Source of the DNA: Prevotella nigrescens | GTDB lineage: Bacteria; Bacteroidota; Bacteroidia; Bacteroidales; Bacteroidaceae | Direction: 5' to 3' | Assembly (NCBI RefSeq): GCF_031191185.1 | Contig: NZ_CP133465.1 | Coordinates: 312,501 to 376,500 of the forward strand | DNA length: 64,000 bases | Shown here: positions 19,670 to 29,765 of the stretch, in pieces | Numbering within the stretch: the first letter of the stretch is position 1 | How the letters are laid out: each line of letters opens with the position of its first letter | The notes under the pieces: generated by a model | What the model was told of the DNA's origin: nothing | The model's database searches: none | Seen by the model: the letters and a program-made list of their open reading frames with translations, nothing else | Made by a program: the position numbers and the translations under genes

Positions 19670-20170
19670 ATGAGAAAACTACTTTTTATATTTGTTCTTG
19701 TTCTAAGCACGAGTACTGCAAGTGCCAGCCAACGAGTGGGCGATGACGTGCATAGCCTAATGGCGACATTCAAAAACGCCAAGCACGCAGAGTACAACCA
19801 CGTAGGAAAACTGTTGTTTGCGTTTGCCAAGACCTTTATAAAAGATAGCGACGAAGATGCGCAGGCTATGCTGAAGTGCATCAAATCGGTAAAGACGTTA
19901 GACCTTTACCTGTGTTCAGATGATGTGAAAAGAAACTTTTGGACACAGGCAAAACGCATAAACGACAGAAGCTACCACGAACTTGTCAGGCAGAACAAGA
20001 AAGATGGCTTTTCAAGTGTTCAGATTAAGATGAAGCATGGTGTAGTTCGCGAACTTGTTGTCATTGATGCTGAAGGCTCCGATTGCTCCCTTGTATTGGT
20101 AAAAGGTAAAATCCCTTTGAGCAAGCTCAGCGAGGTTATCAATAGCCAAAGCAAGAAAAAGAAGAAGTAA
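19670..20170 (+). CDS. Exported DUF4252 protein 2
   Basis: From the ATG at 19670 the protein has 166 residues and a signal peptide (MRKLLFIFVLVLSTSTASA); an upstream GTG at 19649 overlaps the previous gene and would spoil the signal. The mature part resembles its two neighbours in pattern (a predicted helix, LDLYLCSDD, SVQIKMKHGVVRELVVID, LVLVKGKIPLSKL). It ends in an unusually Lys-rich tail (SQSKKKKK). It starts 4 bp after gene 1, and the ECF sigma gene follows 23 bp later. Confidence 0.75.
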   Translation: MRKLLFIFVLVLSTSTASASQRVGDDVHSLMATFKNAKHAEYNHVGKLLFAFAKTFIKDSDEDAQAMLKCIKSVKTLDLYLCSDDVKRNFWTQAKRINDRSYHELVRQNKKDGFSSVQIKMKHGVVRELVVIDAEGSDCSLVLVKGKIPLSKLSEVINSQSKKKKK

Positions 20171-20193
20171 ACACGCTCACGAAACAGTTATAA

Positions 20194-20694
20194 ATGGAAG
20201 CCTCGCAATTCAAAGCAATCTTCTTGCCGTGCCATCGCAGACTTTATGTGGTGGCATGGCGCCTGACGGGCAATACGCAGGCTGCCGAAGACTTGGTGCA
20301 GGAAACCTTTCTGCGACTCTGGACACGTCGCCATCAGCTTGCCGACATCGAAAACCCAGAGGCTTACAGCATTATGACGTTGCGCCGAATATTCTACGAT
20401 ATAAAACGTACAAAGCACATTGATGAAGCCGAACGGGACGTTAGCGAAATGCAACATAAAGCAACCGAGAACCTAAGCGAGCGTATTGACGCGCAAGACC
20501 AATGGCAACGCATCAGAGCAATGATACTTGCGCTGCCCGACCCGCAAGGAAAGGTGATGCTTATGCGCGATGTGGAAGGGCGGACATACGAAGAAATCAG
20601 TGCCGAAACAGGACTTACGGAAGTTAATCTACGTTCTGTTCTGAGTCGGGCACGAAAGAAAATAAGAGAAAGAATAAAGGAAATAAAGCGATAA
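20194..20694 (+). CDS. RNA polymerase ECF-type sigma factor
   Basis: 166 residues, the normal ECF length. Region 2 is at the N-terminus (FLPCHRRLYVVAWRLTGN, AAEDLVQETFLRLW) and region 4 at the C-terminus (LPDPQGKVMLMRDVEGRTYEEIS, VNLRSVLSRARKKIRERI). Its stop codon overlaps the start of the next gene, which encodes a membrane protein of the size and layout expected of an anti-sigma factor. The flanking DUF4252 genes are therefore its probable targets or partners. Confidence 0.9.
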   Translation: MEASQFKAIFLPCHRRLYVVAWRLTGNTQAAEDLVQETFLRLWTRRHQLADIENPEAYSIMTLRRIFYDIKRTKHIDEAERDVSEMQHKATENLSERIDAQDQWQRIRAMILALPDPQGKVMLMRDVEGRTYEEISAETGLTEVNLRSVLSRARKKIRERIKEIKR

Positions 20695-21185
20695 TGGAAA
20701 CGAAGGAAACAAAGAAACTATTGGAACGGTTTTACAACGGATTGACCGATGAAACCGAGGAAAAACGTCTTGCGGAGTACTTCTGTAGCAATGAGGTAGA
20801 CGAGGAATTGCGCGAGGAGGCCGAAATGTTCCTTGCGCTGCAGCAAAATGCAGCCATTGAGGTGCCGTTCGATTTGGAAAGCAAGATAGAACGACAAATA
20901 AATCAATGGAACACGGTAGAGTCTACGGCACGCAAAACGGCACGCAGGGCAGGCTTGCGTTGGGTGGTAGGCATTGCAGCCAGTATATTGATATTGCTGG
21001 CGGTAGGTATCTTTGTCGATAAACACGAAAGCAAGCAGTTGTCAGACATTGATAAGATCGATACCTACGATAACCCCGAAGATGCCTATGCCACAGCAAA
21101 CAAAGCCCTGACCAAGTTTTCCGTATCGCTCAACAAGGGATTGGAAGCAATCAATAACGTAACAAAACAATCAACAGACAAATAA
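20694..21185 (+). CDS. Single-pass membrane protein, probable anti-sigma factor
   Basis: 163 residues: an acidic, helical cytoplasmic part (1-85, with LLERFYNGLTDETEEKRLAEYF), one membrane segment (about 92-112, WVVGIAASILILLAVGIFV) and a short outer part of about 50 residues. The start overlaps the sigma stop by one base, implying translational coupling. The N-terminal segment resembles small anti-sigma-type proteins of Bacteroidota, but there is no classic zinc motif (HxxxCxxC), so the role is inferred from position and topology. Confidence 0.65.
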   Translation: METKETKKLLERFYNGLTDETEEKRLAEYFCSNEVDEELREEAEMFLALQQNAAIEVPFDLESKIERQINQWNTVESTARKTARRAGLRWVVGIAASILILLAVGIFVDKHESKQLSDIDKIDTYDNPEDAYATANKALTKFSVSLNKGLEAINNVTKQSTDK

Positions 21186-21187
21186 AA

Positions 21188-21637
21188 ATGAAGAAGATAT
21201 TACTATTTTTACTATTCGGGTTCACATTCAATTTTGCTTTCGCACAGAAGGCATTCTTCGAGAAGTACGACGATAAGGAAGGCATATCGACCGTTTATAT
21301 TTCGGCAACAATGTTGAGAATGATGGGCAATGTGCAGGCGGGCAACAAAGACATAACCCGCATTGCAAAACGATTAGACCATATTCAGGTGTTGGAATGC
21401 GAGCGTCCTTCGCTCATCAATAGTATAAAGAATGCTGCCTTTGCTTACTACAAACAAGCTAAGTACGCCGTTGTGATGAAAACGAAAAGCAATGGCGAAG
21501 ATGTAACGATATATGAGAAGAGATACAAGAACGGCAAAAACGAATACGTACTGCTGACAGTTGAACGCGACGAACTTACCATTGTAAACCTGTTAGGTCG
21601 TGTCTCGTTAGAAGAAATTCAGGCTATTGCGAAGTAA
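21188..21637 (+). CDS. Exported DUF4252 protein 3
   Basis: 149 residues with a signal peptide (MKKILLFLLFGFTFNFAFA) and a domain resembling the other two: EGISTVYISATMLRMM, LDHIQVLECERPS, VVMKTKSNGEDVTIYEK and LTIVNLLGRVSLEEIQ. It starts 2 bp after the membrane protein gene and closes the cluster. The 220 bp after it contain nothing I recognise. Confidence 0.8.
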   Translation: MKKILLFLLFGFTFNFAFAQKAFFEKYDDKEGISTVYISATMLRMMGNVQAGNKDITRIAKRLDHIQVLECERPSLINSIKNAAFAYYKQAKYAVVMKTKSNGEDVTIYEKRYKNGKNEYVLLTVERDELTIVNLLGRVSLEEIQAIAK

Positions 21638-21861
21638 TTTGTTTTCGTTTTATCCTACAACTCTAAGGTCTTTCAGAATTAGCTTATTGAAACTTCCAAA
21701 AAATCAGACATCAGTTTTGAACGTGACTGATATCTAAAACGAGTGTGACAGATCTAATTTTTTGCTTATTAACACACAATAAGAGACTGATTGTACCGAT
21801 GAAACTGTTTATATATTCGTGTAAATGTGTAGTTCTTTCTCTGTTTTATCCAAATAGATTC

Positions 21862-24567
21862 TTACGATTTCTTTTTGGAGGTAAACCATCTGAAGACTTC
21901 GCCAAGTAGTAATACTCCCGATGAAGCCAAAATAATAGTAGTCCAGTCGGTAAGGCTTAAAGGCGTTACGCTGAACATCTGGCCGCCCAATTCGACAATG
22001 AGAATTTGTCCAATAAGTATCATTAGAACGATGAAGTTGACCCCTTTACACCCTTTGAAGTGGAAAGCGCTTCGGTTTGTGGCAAAGGCACGGGCATTAA
22101 ACATGTTCCAGAACTGCAGCATAACGAACATTGTGAAGAACAAACTTAACTCGTATAGCGTAAGTCCTCTATGACTTCCCAAGTGTAGATGCAGCAAGTC
22201 GGTCATTTGTCTGACATCAGCATATTCCAAAACATAGAGAAATGCCAAGAGTGTAACGAAAAAGATACCACCCAGTGAAGCAATGCGTATCCACATGCTA
22301 CGTGTTATAATAAAGGCGTGCCGGTCGCGTGGCTGGTCGTTCATCACCCTTTGTGAAGGAGGTAACGATGCAAGAGCCATTGCAGCAAAAGTGTCCATGA
22401 TAAGATTTACCCATAACATTTGCGTAACAGTGAGCGGACTTTGCGTTCCCATAAAAGCACCAGCAACAACAATGAGACATGCAACAACGTTTACAGTAAG
22501 CTGGAAAAGTATAAAACGCTGTATGTTTTGGTACAAGCTTCGTCCCCACATTACAGCACGACCGATGGATAGAAATGAATTATCTATAATGGTAATGTCA
22601 GATGCCTCCTTTGCAACACTCGTTCCGTCCCCCATCGACAGACCAACATGTGCAGCCTTCAGTGCAGGAGCATCGTTGGTTCCATCACCCGTAACTGCCA
22701 CTATTTGATTGAGCGATTGCAAACTCTCCACCAAACGCTTCTTGTCCATTGGCTTTGCACGTGCAATAATCTTTAAGTCAAGCACACGCTGCTTCAGTTC
22801 CTCATTGGTAAGCGCTTCAAGTTCTGGTCCGGTAATAATGTTCCGGTCGGTATCATTCGGTGTCCACAACCCTACCTGTCTTCCAATTTCTTTTGCTGTT
22901 CCAGGTGTATCGCCCGTAACAATTTTTACGCTGATACCCGCATTCATACATTCTTTTACAGCAGCTGGCACTTCCTTGCGCACAGGGTCTGAGATGGCAA
23001 CGATACCCAGGAAACAGAAGTTTACGTCAATGTCGGTCGCACCATTCATTATTTTACCAATAATGCCAGCTTCCAAATTAGCCGAAGTTGTTTGTGGTAG
23101 TTCAAGATAAGCGAAACCTAATGTACGCATAGCCTGGCTTTGCCACGTTTGCAGTTGAGCAAAAACTTCGTCCCATGAAGTGTCGCCTGCCAATGACTTA
23201 CAATATTGCCAAATAATGTCGGTTGCACCTTTCAGATATAATATATTCTTGCCAGGGAACAGAGCCGAACGCACCAGTGTTGCCATATATTTTCGGTCGG
23301 TGGAGAATGGGAGTTCATCTATAACCTCAACATCGTCACGCATTTGTTGATAGCTAATTCCTTGTTCGTACAACCATAAGAGCAGAGCTCCCTCGGTAGG
23401 GTTACCCAAGGCAACAGGTTTCCCAGGGGTAGAAAGGTCGAGCGATGCTGTAGAGTTAACAGCGATGCCTTCTGTCAGCAAAGCTTTGTGTGTACTATTT
23501 CTATTATCAGCTCGCATAGCATATACACGCATTTGGTTTTGTGTAAGCGTACCAGTTTTATCAGTACAAATTACGGTCGTAGCACCCATAGTTTCGCATG
23601 CATGCAACTTCCTTACAAGATTGTTGGATTGTAGCATTCTGTGCATAGAGTATGCCAAACTCAATGTAACAGCCATTGGTAATCCCTCGGGAACGGCAAC
23701 CACAATGAGCGTTACACAAATCATGATACTGTCTAAGAGATACTGAATGAAATGTACCCAACTAAAAGAATATTCGTTGAAGAACATTAGTACACGACCA
23801 GCCAGAATTAATATGCCCAAGGCATAGCTCAGCCATGTAATGAGTCTTCCAAGCCCGTTTAATTGCTCTGTTAATGGTGTTTTTACACTTTTATCTATCT
23901 GTGCCGCAGTGAAGACTTTGCCGTTCTCCGTTGCATCGCCTATGCGAGTAACGAGGAAAATGCCGTGTCCCTCCATAACTTTCGTTCCTCGTAGAACAAA
24001 GTTGGTGGGGAAAGTAGCATCAGCGTCAAACTCTTCAGGTTTGGTGCTTTTTTTACAAATGGGTTCACCTGTTAGCGAAGATTCGTCCACACTTAATACA
24101 ACAGCAGAGAGAAGTTCTCCATCGGCAGGAATATTTGCCCCAGTATTGAGTAGAACTATGTCGCCCACAACAATATCGCGTTTTGGAATGTTCGTGGGAT
24201 TGCCGTCTCTTATAACTTCAACAAGTTCGTCATCGTCTACTTGGTTTAGTATGGCAAAAGCCTTGTTTGCTCTTTCTTCAAAGAAAAATGCCAAACCTGT
24301 AGCAAGCAAGATTGCTATAAAAATACCTACCGGTTCAAAAAAAACTTTCGTTCCTTCGTTAAGACCAAAATATTCGTAGAATGATATACTGACAGAGAAG
24401 ATACCGGCAATAAGAAGTATGACAATGAGCGGATCGTTAAATTTTGCAATAAATCTCTTCCAAAGTGGGGTTTGCAATGGTGGAGTTAATATGTTCGCTC
24501 CGAATTTTGCCCTGCTCTCTTCGACTTCTTGTTCGCTAAGTCCTACATAATGTTGCTTGTGTTCCAT
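21862..24567 (-). CDS. Calcium-translocating P-type ATPase (PMCA type)
   Basis: About 901 residues from the ATG at 24567; an in-frame TTG at 24588 lies within the promoter box and is rejected. P-ATPase landmarks are the N-terminal cation ATPase region, DESSLTGEP, the membrane motif VVAVPEGLPMAVTLSLAYS in TM4, the phosphorylation site ICTDKTGTLTQNQM, KGATDIIWQYC, VKIVTGDTPGTAKEIG and VTGDGTNDAPALKAAHVG. Ten membrane segments are expected. It should export Ca2+ from the cytoplasm. It appears to stand alone. Confidence 0.93.
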   Translation of the reverse strand: MEHKQHYVGLSEQEVEESRAKFGANILTPPLQTPLWKRFIAKFNDPLIVILLIAGIFSVSISFYEYFGLNEGTKVFFEPVGIFIAILLATGLAFFFEERANKAFAILNQVDDDELVEVIRDGNPTNIPKRDIVVGDIVLLNTGANIPADGELLSAVVLSVDESSLTGEPICKKSTKPEEFDADATFPTNFVLRGTKVMEGHGIFLVTRIGDATENGKVFTAAQIDKSVKTPLTEQLNGLGRLITWLSYALGILILAGRVLMFFNEYSFSWVHFIQYLLDSIMICVTLIVVAVPEGLPMAVTLSLAYSMHRMLQSNNLVRKLHACETMGATTVICTDKTGTLTQNQMRVYAMRADNRNSTHKALLTEGIAVNSTASLDLSTPGKPVALGNPTEGALLLWLYEQGISYQQMRDDVEVIDELPFSTDRKYMATLVRSALFPGKNILYLKGATDIIWQYCKSLAGDTSWDEVFAQLQTWQSQAMRTLGFAYLELPQTTSANLEAGIIGKIMNGATDIDVNFCFLGIVAISDPVRKEVPAAVKECMNAGISVKIVTGDTPGTAKEIGRQVGLWTPNDTDRNIITGPELEALTNEELKQRVLDLKIIARAKPMDKKRLVESLQSLNQIVAVTGDGTNDAPALKAAHVGLSMGDGTSVAKEASDITIIDNSFLSIGRAVMWGRSLYQNIQRFILFQLTVNVVACLIVVAGAFMGTQSPLTVTQMLWVNLIMDTFAAMALASLPPSQRVMNDQPRDRHAFIITRSMWIRIASLGGIFFVTLLAFLYVLEYADVRQMTDLLHLHLGSHRGLTLYELSLFFTMFVMLQFWNMFNARAFATNRSAFHFKGCKGVNFIVLMILIGQILIVELGGQMFSVTPLSLTDWTTIILASSGVLLLGEVFRWFTSKKKS

Positions 24568-24585
24568 AAAAATAACAATGAGATG

Positions 24586-24593
24586 CAAAGGTA
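24586..24593 (-). promoter_or_regulatory. -7 box of the Ca-ATPase gene
   Basis: Minus strand reads TACCTTTG, 18 bp upstream of the ATG, giving a leader of roughly 12 nt. A TTTA lies near the -33 position instead of TTTG. Confidence 0.5.
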
Positions 24594-24663
24594 ATTAATT
24601 TACAATAAACTACGTTTGTTTTCTATAAGAATGTACCTTGACATAAAGAAAAGCTATAAAATA

Positions 24664-24695
24664 TTTGGCAGTCAACAGATTTATTACTAACTTTG
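24664..24695 (+). promoter_or_regulatory. Promoter of rimP-nusA-infB
   Basis: TTTG (24664-24667), a 20-bp spacer and TAACTTTG (24688-24695): full consensus. The leader to rimP would be about 130 nt and includes a small GC hairpin with aatgagggg near 24711. Confidence 0.8.
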
Positions 24696-24833
24696 CACCC
24701 GTTCAGAGGAATGAGGGGCTTTAGAAAGTTCCTCATTTTTCATATCCTTTAGTGAGATAAGTTGGCTGTTTTCGATTTCTATCTTAAAATGTAATTGTAA
24801 AACCCGTGGACGATAAAGACACTTTAGACGCAT

Positions 24834-25301
24834 ATGATAGATAAAAACATTGTAAAAAGGCTTGTAGACGAATGGTTGGAAGGTAAAGAATACTTTATTG
24901 TCGATATCCAGATAAGTCCTGAAAGTAAAATCGTAGTTGAAATAGACCACGCTGATGGCGTGTGGATTGAGGATTGCGTTGAATTGAGTAAGTTTATTGA
25001 GGAACACCTCTCACGCGATGAAGAAGATTACGAGCTTGAAGTTGGTTCGGCAGGATTAGGGCAACCATTCAAAGTACCACAACAATATATTAACTTTATA
25101 GGAAAAGAAGTTGAGGTGTTAGACCAAGACGGGAGCAAGGTGAAGGGAATTCTGAAAAGTGTTGATGGAAATAAATTTATAGTTTCGGTCAATGAAAAAG
25201 TACGCGTGGAAGGAAAGAAACGTCCTGTAAAGATGGACGTTGATCACGAGTACGACATGAATGAAGTAAAATACACAAAATATCTAATTAGTTTCAAGTA
25301 G
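24834..25301 (+). CDS. rimP: Ribosome maturation factor RimP
   Basis: 155 residues, helps assemble the 30S subunit. The N-terminal domain has VDEWLEGKEYFIVDIQISP and the C-terminal Sm-like part has YINFIGKEVEVLDQDGSKVKGILK. It is followed by nusA after 4 bp, the universal rimP-nusA-infB order. The leader carries the operon promoter. Confidence 0.95.
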   Translation: MIDKNIVKRLVDEWLEGKEYFIVDIQISPESKIVVEIDHADGVWIEDCVELSKFIEEHLSRDEEDYELEVGSAGLGQPFKVPQQYINFIGKEVEVLDQDGSKVKGILKSVDGNKFIVSVNEKVRVEGKKRPVKMDVDHEYDMNEVKYTKYLISFK

Positions 25302-25305
25302 AACT

Positions 25306-26568
25306 ATGGCATTAAAAAAAGAAGAAGAACGTCCGAATATGATCGAGACTTTCAAAGAGTTTAAAGATACGAAGAGCATCGATCGAACAACATTGGTAAG
25401 CGTTTTGGAAGAGAGTTTCCGTAACGTTATTGCCAAAAAATACGGATCTGACGAAAACTTCGATGTTATTGTAAACCCTGACAAGGGCGATTTAGAGATA
25501 TATCGGAACCGTGTTGTTGTCGCAGACGGAGAGGTGCAAGATGAAAATAAAGAGATTAGTTTGACCGATGCACAGAAAATAGAACCTGATTATGAAGTGG
25601 GAGAAGATGTCTCTGAACCCGTGAACTTTGCCAAGTTTGGCCGTCGGGCTATTCTTAATCTCCGTCAGACGTTGGCTTCGAAAGTGTTAGAATTAGAACA
25701 CGATTCTTTATACAACAAATATAAGGACCACGTAGGACAGATTATATCAGGAGAGGTATATCAGGTTTGGAAGCGGGAAGTGTTGCTCGTAGACGAGGAG
25801 AATAATGAACTAATTCTTCCTAAAGGAGAACAAATTCCGCGCGACCAATATCGTAAGGGCGAGACTATACGTGCCGTGATTTTACGTGTTGATAACGAGA
25901 ATAATAATCCGAAGATAATTCTTTCGCGTACAGCACCAACTTTCTTGGAACGGTTGCTTGAAGCAGAAGTCCCAGAAATAGAAGATGGACTTATTAGTAT
26001 AAAAGGTATAGCACGTATGCCTGGCGAACGTGCAAAGATTGCTGTAGAAAGTTACGACGACCGTATCGACCCTGTTGGTGCCTGCGTTGGTGTACGCGGT
26101 AGTCGTGTTCATGGTATCGTACGCGAACTTTGCAACGAAAACATCGATGTTATCAACTGGACTGCTAATACAAAGCTATTCATACAACGTGCTTTGTCTC
26201 CTGCTAAAGTAAGCAGTCTGACTATCAATGAAGAAGAGAAAAAGGCAGAAGTGTTTTTACAACCAGAAGAGGTTAGTCTGGCTATCGGACGTAGCGGTAT
26301 GAACATTAAGTTAGCAAGCATGCTGACGGGCTACACCATTGACGTGTTCCGTGAACTTGATGAACAAACAGCCGAGGAAGATATCTATTTAGATGAATTC
26401 TCTGATGAAATAGACAAATGGGTTATTGATGCCATAAAATCTATAGGACTCGACACAGCTCGTCAGGTATTGAATGCTCCTCGTGAGATGCTAATAGAGA
26501 AGGCAGACCTCGAGGAAGAGACTGTTGATAACGTTTTGAATATCCTCAGAGCGGAGTTTGAAAGTTAG
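25306..26568 (+). CDS. nusA: Transcription termination/antitermination factor NusA
   Basis: 420 residues: an N-terminal RNA polymerase-binding domain (1-130), an S1 domain (about 135-205, VGQIISGEVYQVWKREV), then two KH domains (about 215-350) with PEIEDGLISIKGIARMPGER, RVHGIVRELCNENIDVI and SLAIGRSGMNIKLASMLTGY. A C-terminal helix-hairpin-helix-like part (LDTARQVLNAP) replaces the acidic repeats of E. coli NusA. The start MALKKEEERPNM is a little long but no better start is nearby. Confidence 0.95.
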   Translation: MALKKEEERPNMIETFKEFKDTKSIDRTTLVSVLEESFRNVIAKKYGSDENFDVIVNPDKGDLEIYRNRVVVADGEVQDENKEISLTDAQKIEPDYEVGEDVSEPVNFAKFGRRAILNLRQTLASKVLELEHDSLYNKYKDHVGQIISGEVYQVWKREVLLVDEENNELILPKGEQIPRDQYRKGETIRAVILRVDNENNNPKIILSRTAPTFLERLLEAEVPEIEDGLISIKGIARMPGERAKIAVESYDDRIDPVGACVGVRGSRVHGIVRELCNENIDVINWTANTKLFIQRALSPAKVSSLTINEEEKKAEVFLQPEEVSLAIGRSGMNIKLASMLTGYTIDVFRELDEQTAEEDIYLDEFSDEIDKWVIDAIKSIGLDTARQVLNAPREMLIEKADLEEETVDNVLNILRAEFES

Positions 26569-26576
26569 GTGTCTAT

Positions 26577-26628
26577 GAACAGATATTCCGTTTAAGGCTT
26601 TTTTATAATAAGCTCGTAGTATCTGTTC
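26577..26628 (+). promoter_or_regulatory. Hairpin between nusA and infB
   Basis: gaacagata (26577-26585) pairs with tatctgttc (26620-26628) around a loop that contains an internal T6 run. It lies just after the nusA stop and before infB and could act as an attenuator or processing site. Function is inference. Confidence 0.35.
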
Positions 26629-26682
26629 TTTAGTTCGAGAGTAAAAACATAACACCACATTCAGAAAAAGAAAGGAATATTA

Positions 26683-29562
26683 ATGAGCATCAGATTAAAC
26701 AAAGCAATTCGAGAACTAAATATAGGACTCCAAACAGCAGTGGAGTTCTTGGAAAAACGACAGGAACTGGGTGAAGTAAAGGGAGATCCCAACTTTAAAC
26801 TTAGTGATGACCAATTTAAGGCGCTTGAAAAAGAATTTAAGCCAGACCAGGTTGTTAAGAATGATGCTGCTAAAATCTTCCAGAAAAAACAAAAAGATAA
26901 AGTACGCACAAAGAAAACGTCTGAACACAAGACAGAAAAATTAGCGAAACAAGAAACTCCCAAAATTAAGATGCTTGGAAAAATAGACCTCGAACAGCTG
27001 AGTAAGCCTACTACTAAAGTATCTGTTGCTTCTAAAGAAAAGAAAAGTAGAAAGAATGAGGCGGAAATTAATAAACAAGTAGAAAAAGAAAAGAAGACCG
27101 AAATAACCTCTTCTAAGGAAAAAGAAGCTGTTGAAGTAAAGTCTGCTGTAAAAGAAAAAGTTGAAGAACTCCCAAACCAAACAATTACGAAAGAAAAATC
27201 AAAGAAGGTTGAAGAATTTCAGAAAACCGATATTTCTACATCGGAAACCTTAAAGAAGGAACCTATGGTTGAAAAAGAAAAGGAAGAGAAGAGGAACAAA
27301 AAAGAAATGACAGCTGAAGACAATGGCATATTTCAAACATCGAACGAAAAGAAAATGCTAAATCAGCCGAAGGTGAATATCTTAGGTAAAATAGACCTTA
27401 GTAGTATTAACCAAAGTACACGTCCAAAGAAAAAGACGAAGGAAGAACGCAGAAAAGAACGTGAAGATAAGTCTGCACAAAACGTGCAGGGAAAGAAGAA
27501 GCGTGTTCGTATAAACAAGGAACGTGTAGATATAAACGCTGCTGCAAACCAACAACAACCTGGTAAGCGTAACGGAAAGAAAAATAATAACGACAACTAT
27601 GGCAAAAATGCTACTGGTGGAAAGAAAAAGCATAACCGCAACCAGAAACCTTTAGAGGTTGATGACGAAGCAGTAGCACGTCAGGTAAAAGAAACGCTTG
27701 CACGCCTTACAAGCAAGAGTCAGAATAAAAAAGGTGCTAAGTATCGTAAGGAAAAGCGTGAAGCCGTTCAAGAACGATTGAGTGCTGAGGCTAAGGCAGA
27801 ACGCAAGGAAAGCAAAACGCTGAAGCTGACAGAATTTGTTACCGTTTCAGAGTTGGCTACAATGATGAATTTGCCTGTAACACAGGTTATTTCAACTTTG
27901 ATGTCAGTTGGTATAATGGTGTCAATCAACCAGCGTCTCGATGCGGAAACCATTAACTTGGTAGCTGACGAATTTGGCTTTAAGACCGAATACGTGAGTG
28001 CAGAAGTTCAAGAAGCTATCAGCGAAGAGGCTGACGAAGAAACCGACCTTGTAAGTCGCGCACCTATCGTAACGGTAATGGGACACGTAGACCACGGTAA
28101 GACATCATTGCTCGACCATATCCGCAATACCAACGTGATTGCTGGTGAGGCGGGGGGTATTACACAGCACATCGGTGCTTACAGTGTAACTCTGAAGAGT
28201 GGACGTAAGGTAACATTCCTCGATACTCCAGGACACGAAGCGTTTACCGCTATGCGTGCTCGTGGTACACAGGTAACAGATATTGCCATCATCATTATTG
28301 CTGCCGACGACTCTGTCATGCCTACTACAAAAGAGGCGATAGCGCACGCTCAGGCAGCAGGCGTACCAATGGTATTTGCCATTAACAAGATTGATAAACC
28401 CGGTGCTAACCCTGATAAGATACGTGAAGACTTGTCGCAAATGAATCTGCTCGTAGAAGAGTGGGGCGGTAAGTACCAATGTCAGGAGATTAGTGCAAAG
28501 AAAGGTTTGGGCGTTGCCGACTTGCTTGACAAGGTTTTACTCGAAGCTGATATGCTCGATTTGAAAGCTAATCCTAATCGCAATGCAACAGGTACAGTCA
28601 TTGAATCTTCATTGGACAAGGGACGTGGCTATGTAAGTACTGTGCTTGTTTCTAATGGTACATTGAAAGTTGGCGACAATATGATTGCAGGAACATCGTG
28701 GGGACGCATCAAGGCGATGTTCAACGAACGTAACCAACGTGTAGAGAAGGCTGGTCCTTCTGAACCTGTTATAATTCTTGGATTGAACGGTGCACCGACA
28801 GCGGGTGATACATTCCACGTTATGGAAACCGAGCAAGAGGCGCGCGACATTGCCAACAAGCGTGAACAATTGCAGCGCGAACAAGGCTTGCGTACACAAA
28901 CACGTTTGACATTGTCGGATATTTCTCATCGTATCGCCCGTGGCGAGTTCCACGAAATGAACATCATTGTGAAGGGTGATACCGACGGTTCTATCGAAGC
29001 ACTTGCAGATTCATTCATCAAGCTTTCTACCGAAAAGGTGAATGTGAACGTAATCAGCAAGGCGGTTGGACAGATTTCTGAAAACGACGTGATGCTTGCT
29101 GCAGCTTCAGATGCTGTCATTGTCGGCTTCCAAGTGCGCCCTTCTGCCGATGCGCGTAAGTTGGCAGACCGCGACGGCGTAGAAATCAACACCTATTCAG
29201 TTATCTACGATGCGATTGACGACGTAACGTCAGCGATGGTCGGAATGCTTGACAAGGTGAAGAAGGAAATCGTTACCGGTCAGGTGGAAGTGCAACAAGT
29301 ATTCAAAATATCAAAGGTTGGTACTGTTGCAGGTTGTATCGTTACCGAAGGAAAGGTACACAGCAAAGACAAAGGCCGTGTTATTCGCGATGGTATCGTA
29401 ATCCATACGGCACCAATCAGTGCGTTGAAGCGTTACAAAGACGATGTGAAGGAAGTTGTAACAGGATTGGAATGCGGTATTTCGCTTGTTAATTACAACG
29501 ACCTGCAAACGGGTGATATGATTGAGACATTCACCGAAATAGAGGTAGAACAAAAACTCTAA
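26683..29562 (+). CDS. infB: Translation initiation factor IF-2
   Basis: 959 residues. A long Lys/Glu-rich N-terminal region (about 40-370) full of charged repeats precedes the core. The GTPase domain starts near 465: [20 protein letters not shown], then [27 protein letters not shown] and [11 protein letters not shown]. Domains II, III and IV follow to the C-terminal [16 protein letters not shown]-2 places initiator tRNA on the ribosome. The large N-terminus is usual for the Bacteroidota protein. A terminator follows. Confidence 0.97.
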   Translation: MSIRLNKAIRELNIGLQTAVEFLEKRQELGEVKGDPNFKLSDDQFKALEKEFKPDQVVKNDAAKIFQKKQKDKVRTKKTSEHKTEKLAKQETPKIKMLGKIDLEQLSKPTTKVSVASKEKKSRKNEAEINKQVEKEKKTEITSSKEKEAVEVKSAVKEKVEELPNQTITKEKSKKVEEFQKTDISTSETLKKEPMVEKEKEEKRNKKEMTAEDNGIFQTSNEKKMLNQPKVNILGKIDLSSINQSTRPKKKTKEERRKEREDKSAQNVQGKKKRVRINKERVDINAAANQQQPGKRNGKKNNNDNYGKNATGGKKKHNRNQKPLEVDDEAVARQVKETLARLTSKSQNKKGAKYRKEKREAVQERLSAEAKAERKESKTLKLTEFVTVSELATMMNLPVTQVISTLMSVGIMVSINQRLDAETINLVADEFGFKTEYVSAEVQEAISEEADEETDLVSRAPIVTVMGHVDHGKTSLLDHIRNTNVIAGEAGGITQHIGAYSVTLKSGRKVTFLDTPGHEAFTAMRARGTQVTDIAIIIIAADDSVMPTTKEAIAHAQAAGVPMVFAINKIDKPGANPDKIREDLSQMNLLVEEWGGKYQCQEISAKKGLGVADLLDKVLLEADMLDLKANPNRNATGTVIESSLDKGRGYVSTVLVSNGTLKVGDNMIAGTSWGRIKAMFNERNQRVEKAGPSEPVIILGLNGAPTAGDTFHVMETEQEARDIANKREQLQREQGLRTQTRLTLSDISHRIARGEFHEMNIIVKGDTDGSIEALADSFIKLSTEKVNVNVISKAVGQISENDVMLAAASDAVIVGFQVRPSADARKLADRDGVEINTYSVIYDAIDDVTSAMVGMLDKVKKEIVTGQVEVQQVFKISKVGTVAGCIVTEGKVHSKDKGRVIRDGIVIHTAPISALKRYKDDVKEVVTGLECGISLVNYNDLQTGDMIETFTEIEVEQKL

Positions 29563-29571
29563 GATATGTGC

Positions 29572-29612
29572 CAAACCGCCTCTCATTTCCATAGGAAAAG
29601 CGAGGCGGTTTG
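29572..29612 (+). terminator. Terminator of rimP-nusA-infB
   Basis: An 11-bp stem (caaaccgcctc / gaggcggtttg) with a loop of about 19 nt, then a T-rich stretch, 10 bp after the infB stop codon. Confidence 0.85.
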
Positions 29613-29698
29613 TATTTTGGTAACAAATGTTACGGAAAAGAATATCGGCACAATCTTTGTCTGCATATAATACATTATGTATAAGGTGGTGCAAGAAG

Positions 29699-29732
29699 AA
29701 TGAAAAGCAGATGTTGGAATTTGCTTTTCATT
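29699..29732 (+). promoter_or_regulatory. Hairpin in the suf leader
   Basis: aatgaaaagca (29699-29709) and tgcttttcatt (29722-29732) form an 11-bp perfect stem 34 bp before the sufB start. No U-run follows, so it is not a simple terminator; it may be part of the promoter/operator or mRNA leader. Confidence 0.4.
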
Positions 29733-29765
29733 AGTTCAACCGCCTAATAAAAAGGTAAAAAGTAA

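Noticed and set aside
24568-24588. TTG start of the Ca-ATPase at 24588
   Set aside because: It overlaps the -7 promoter box; ATG 24567 gives the family start.
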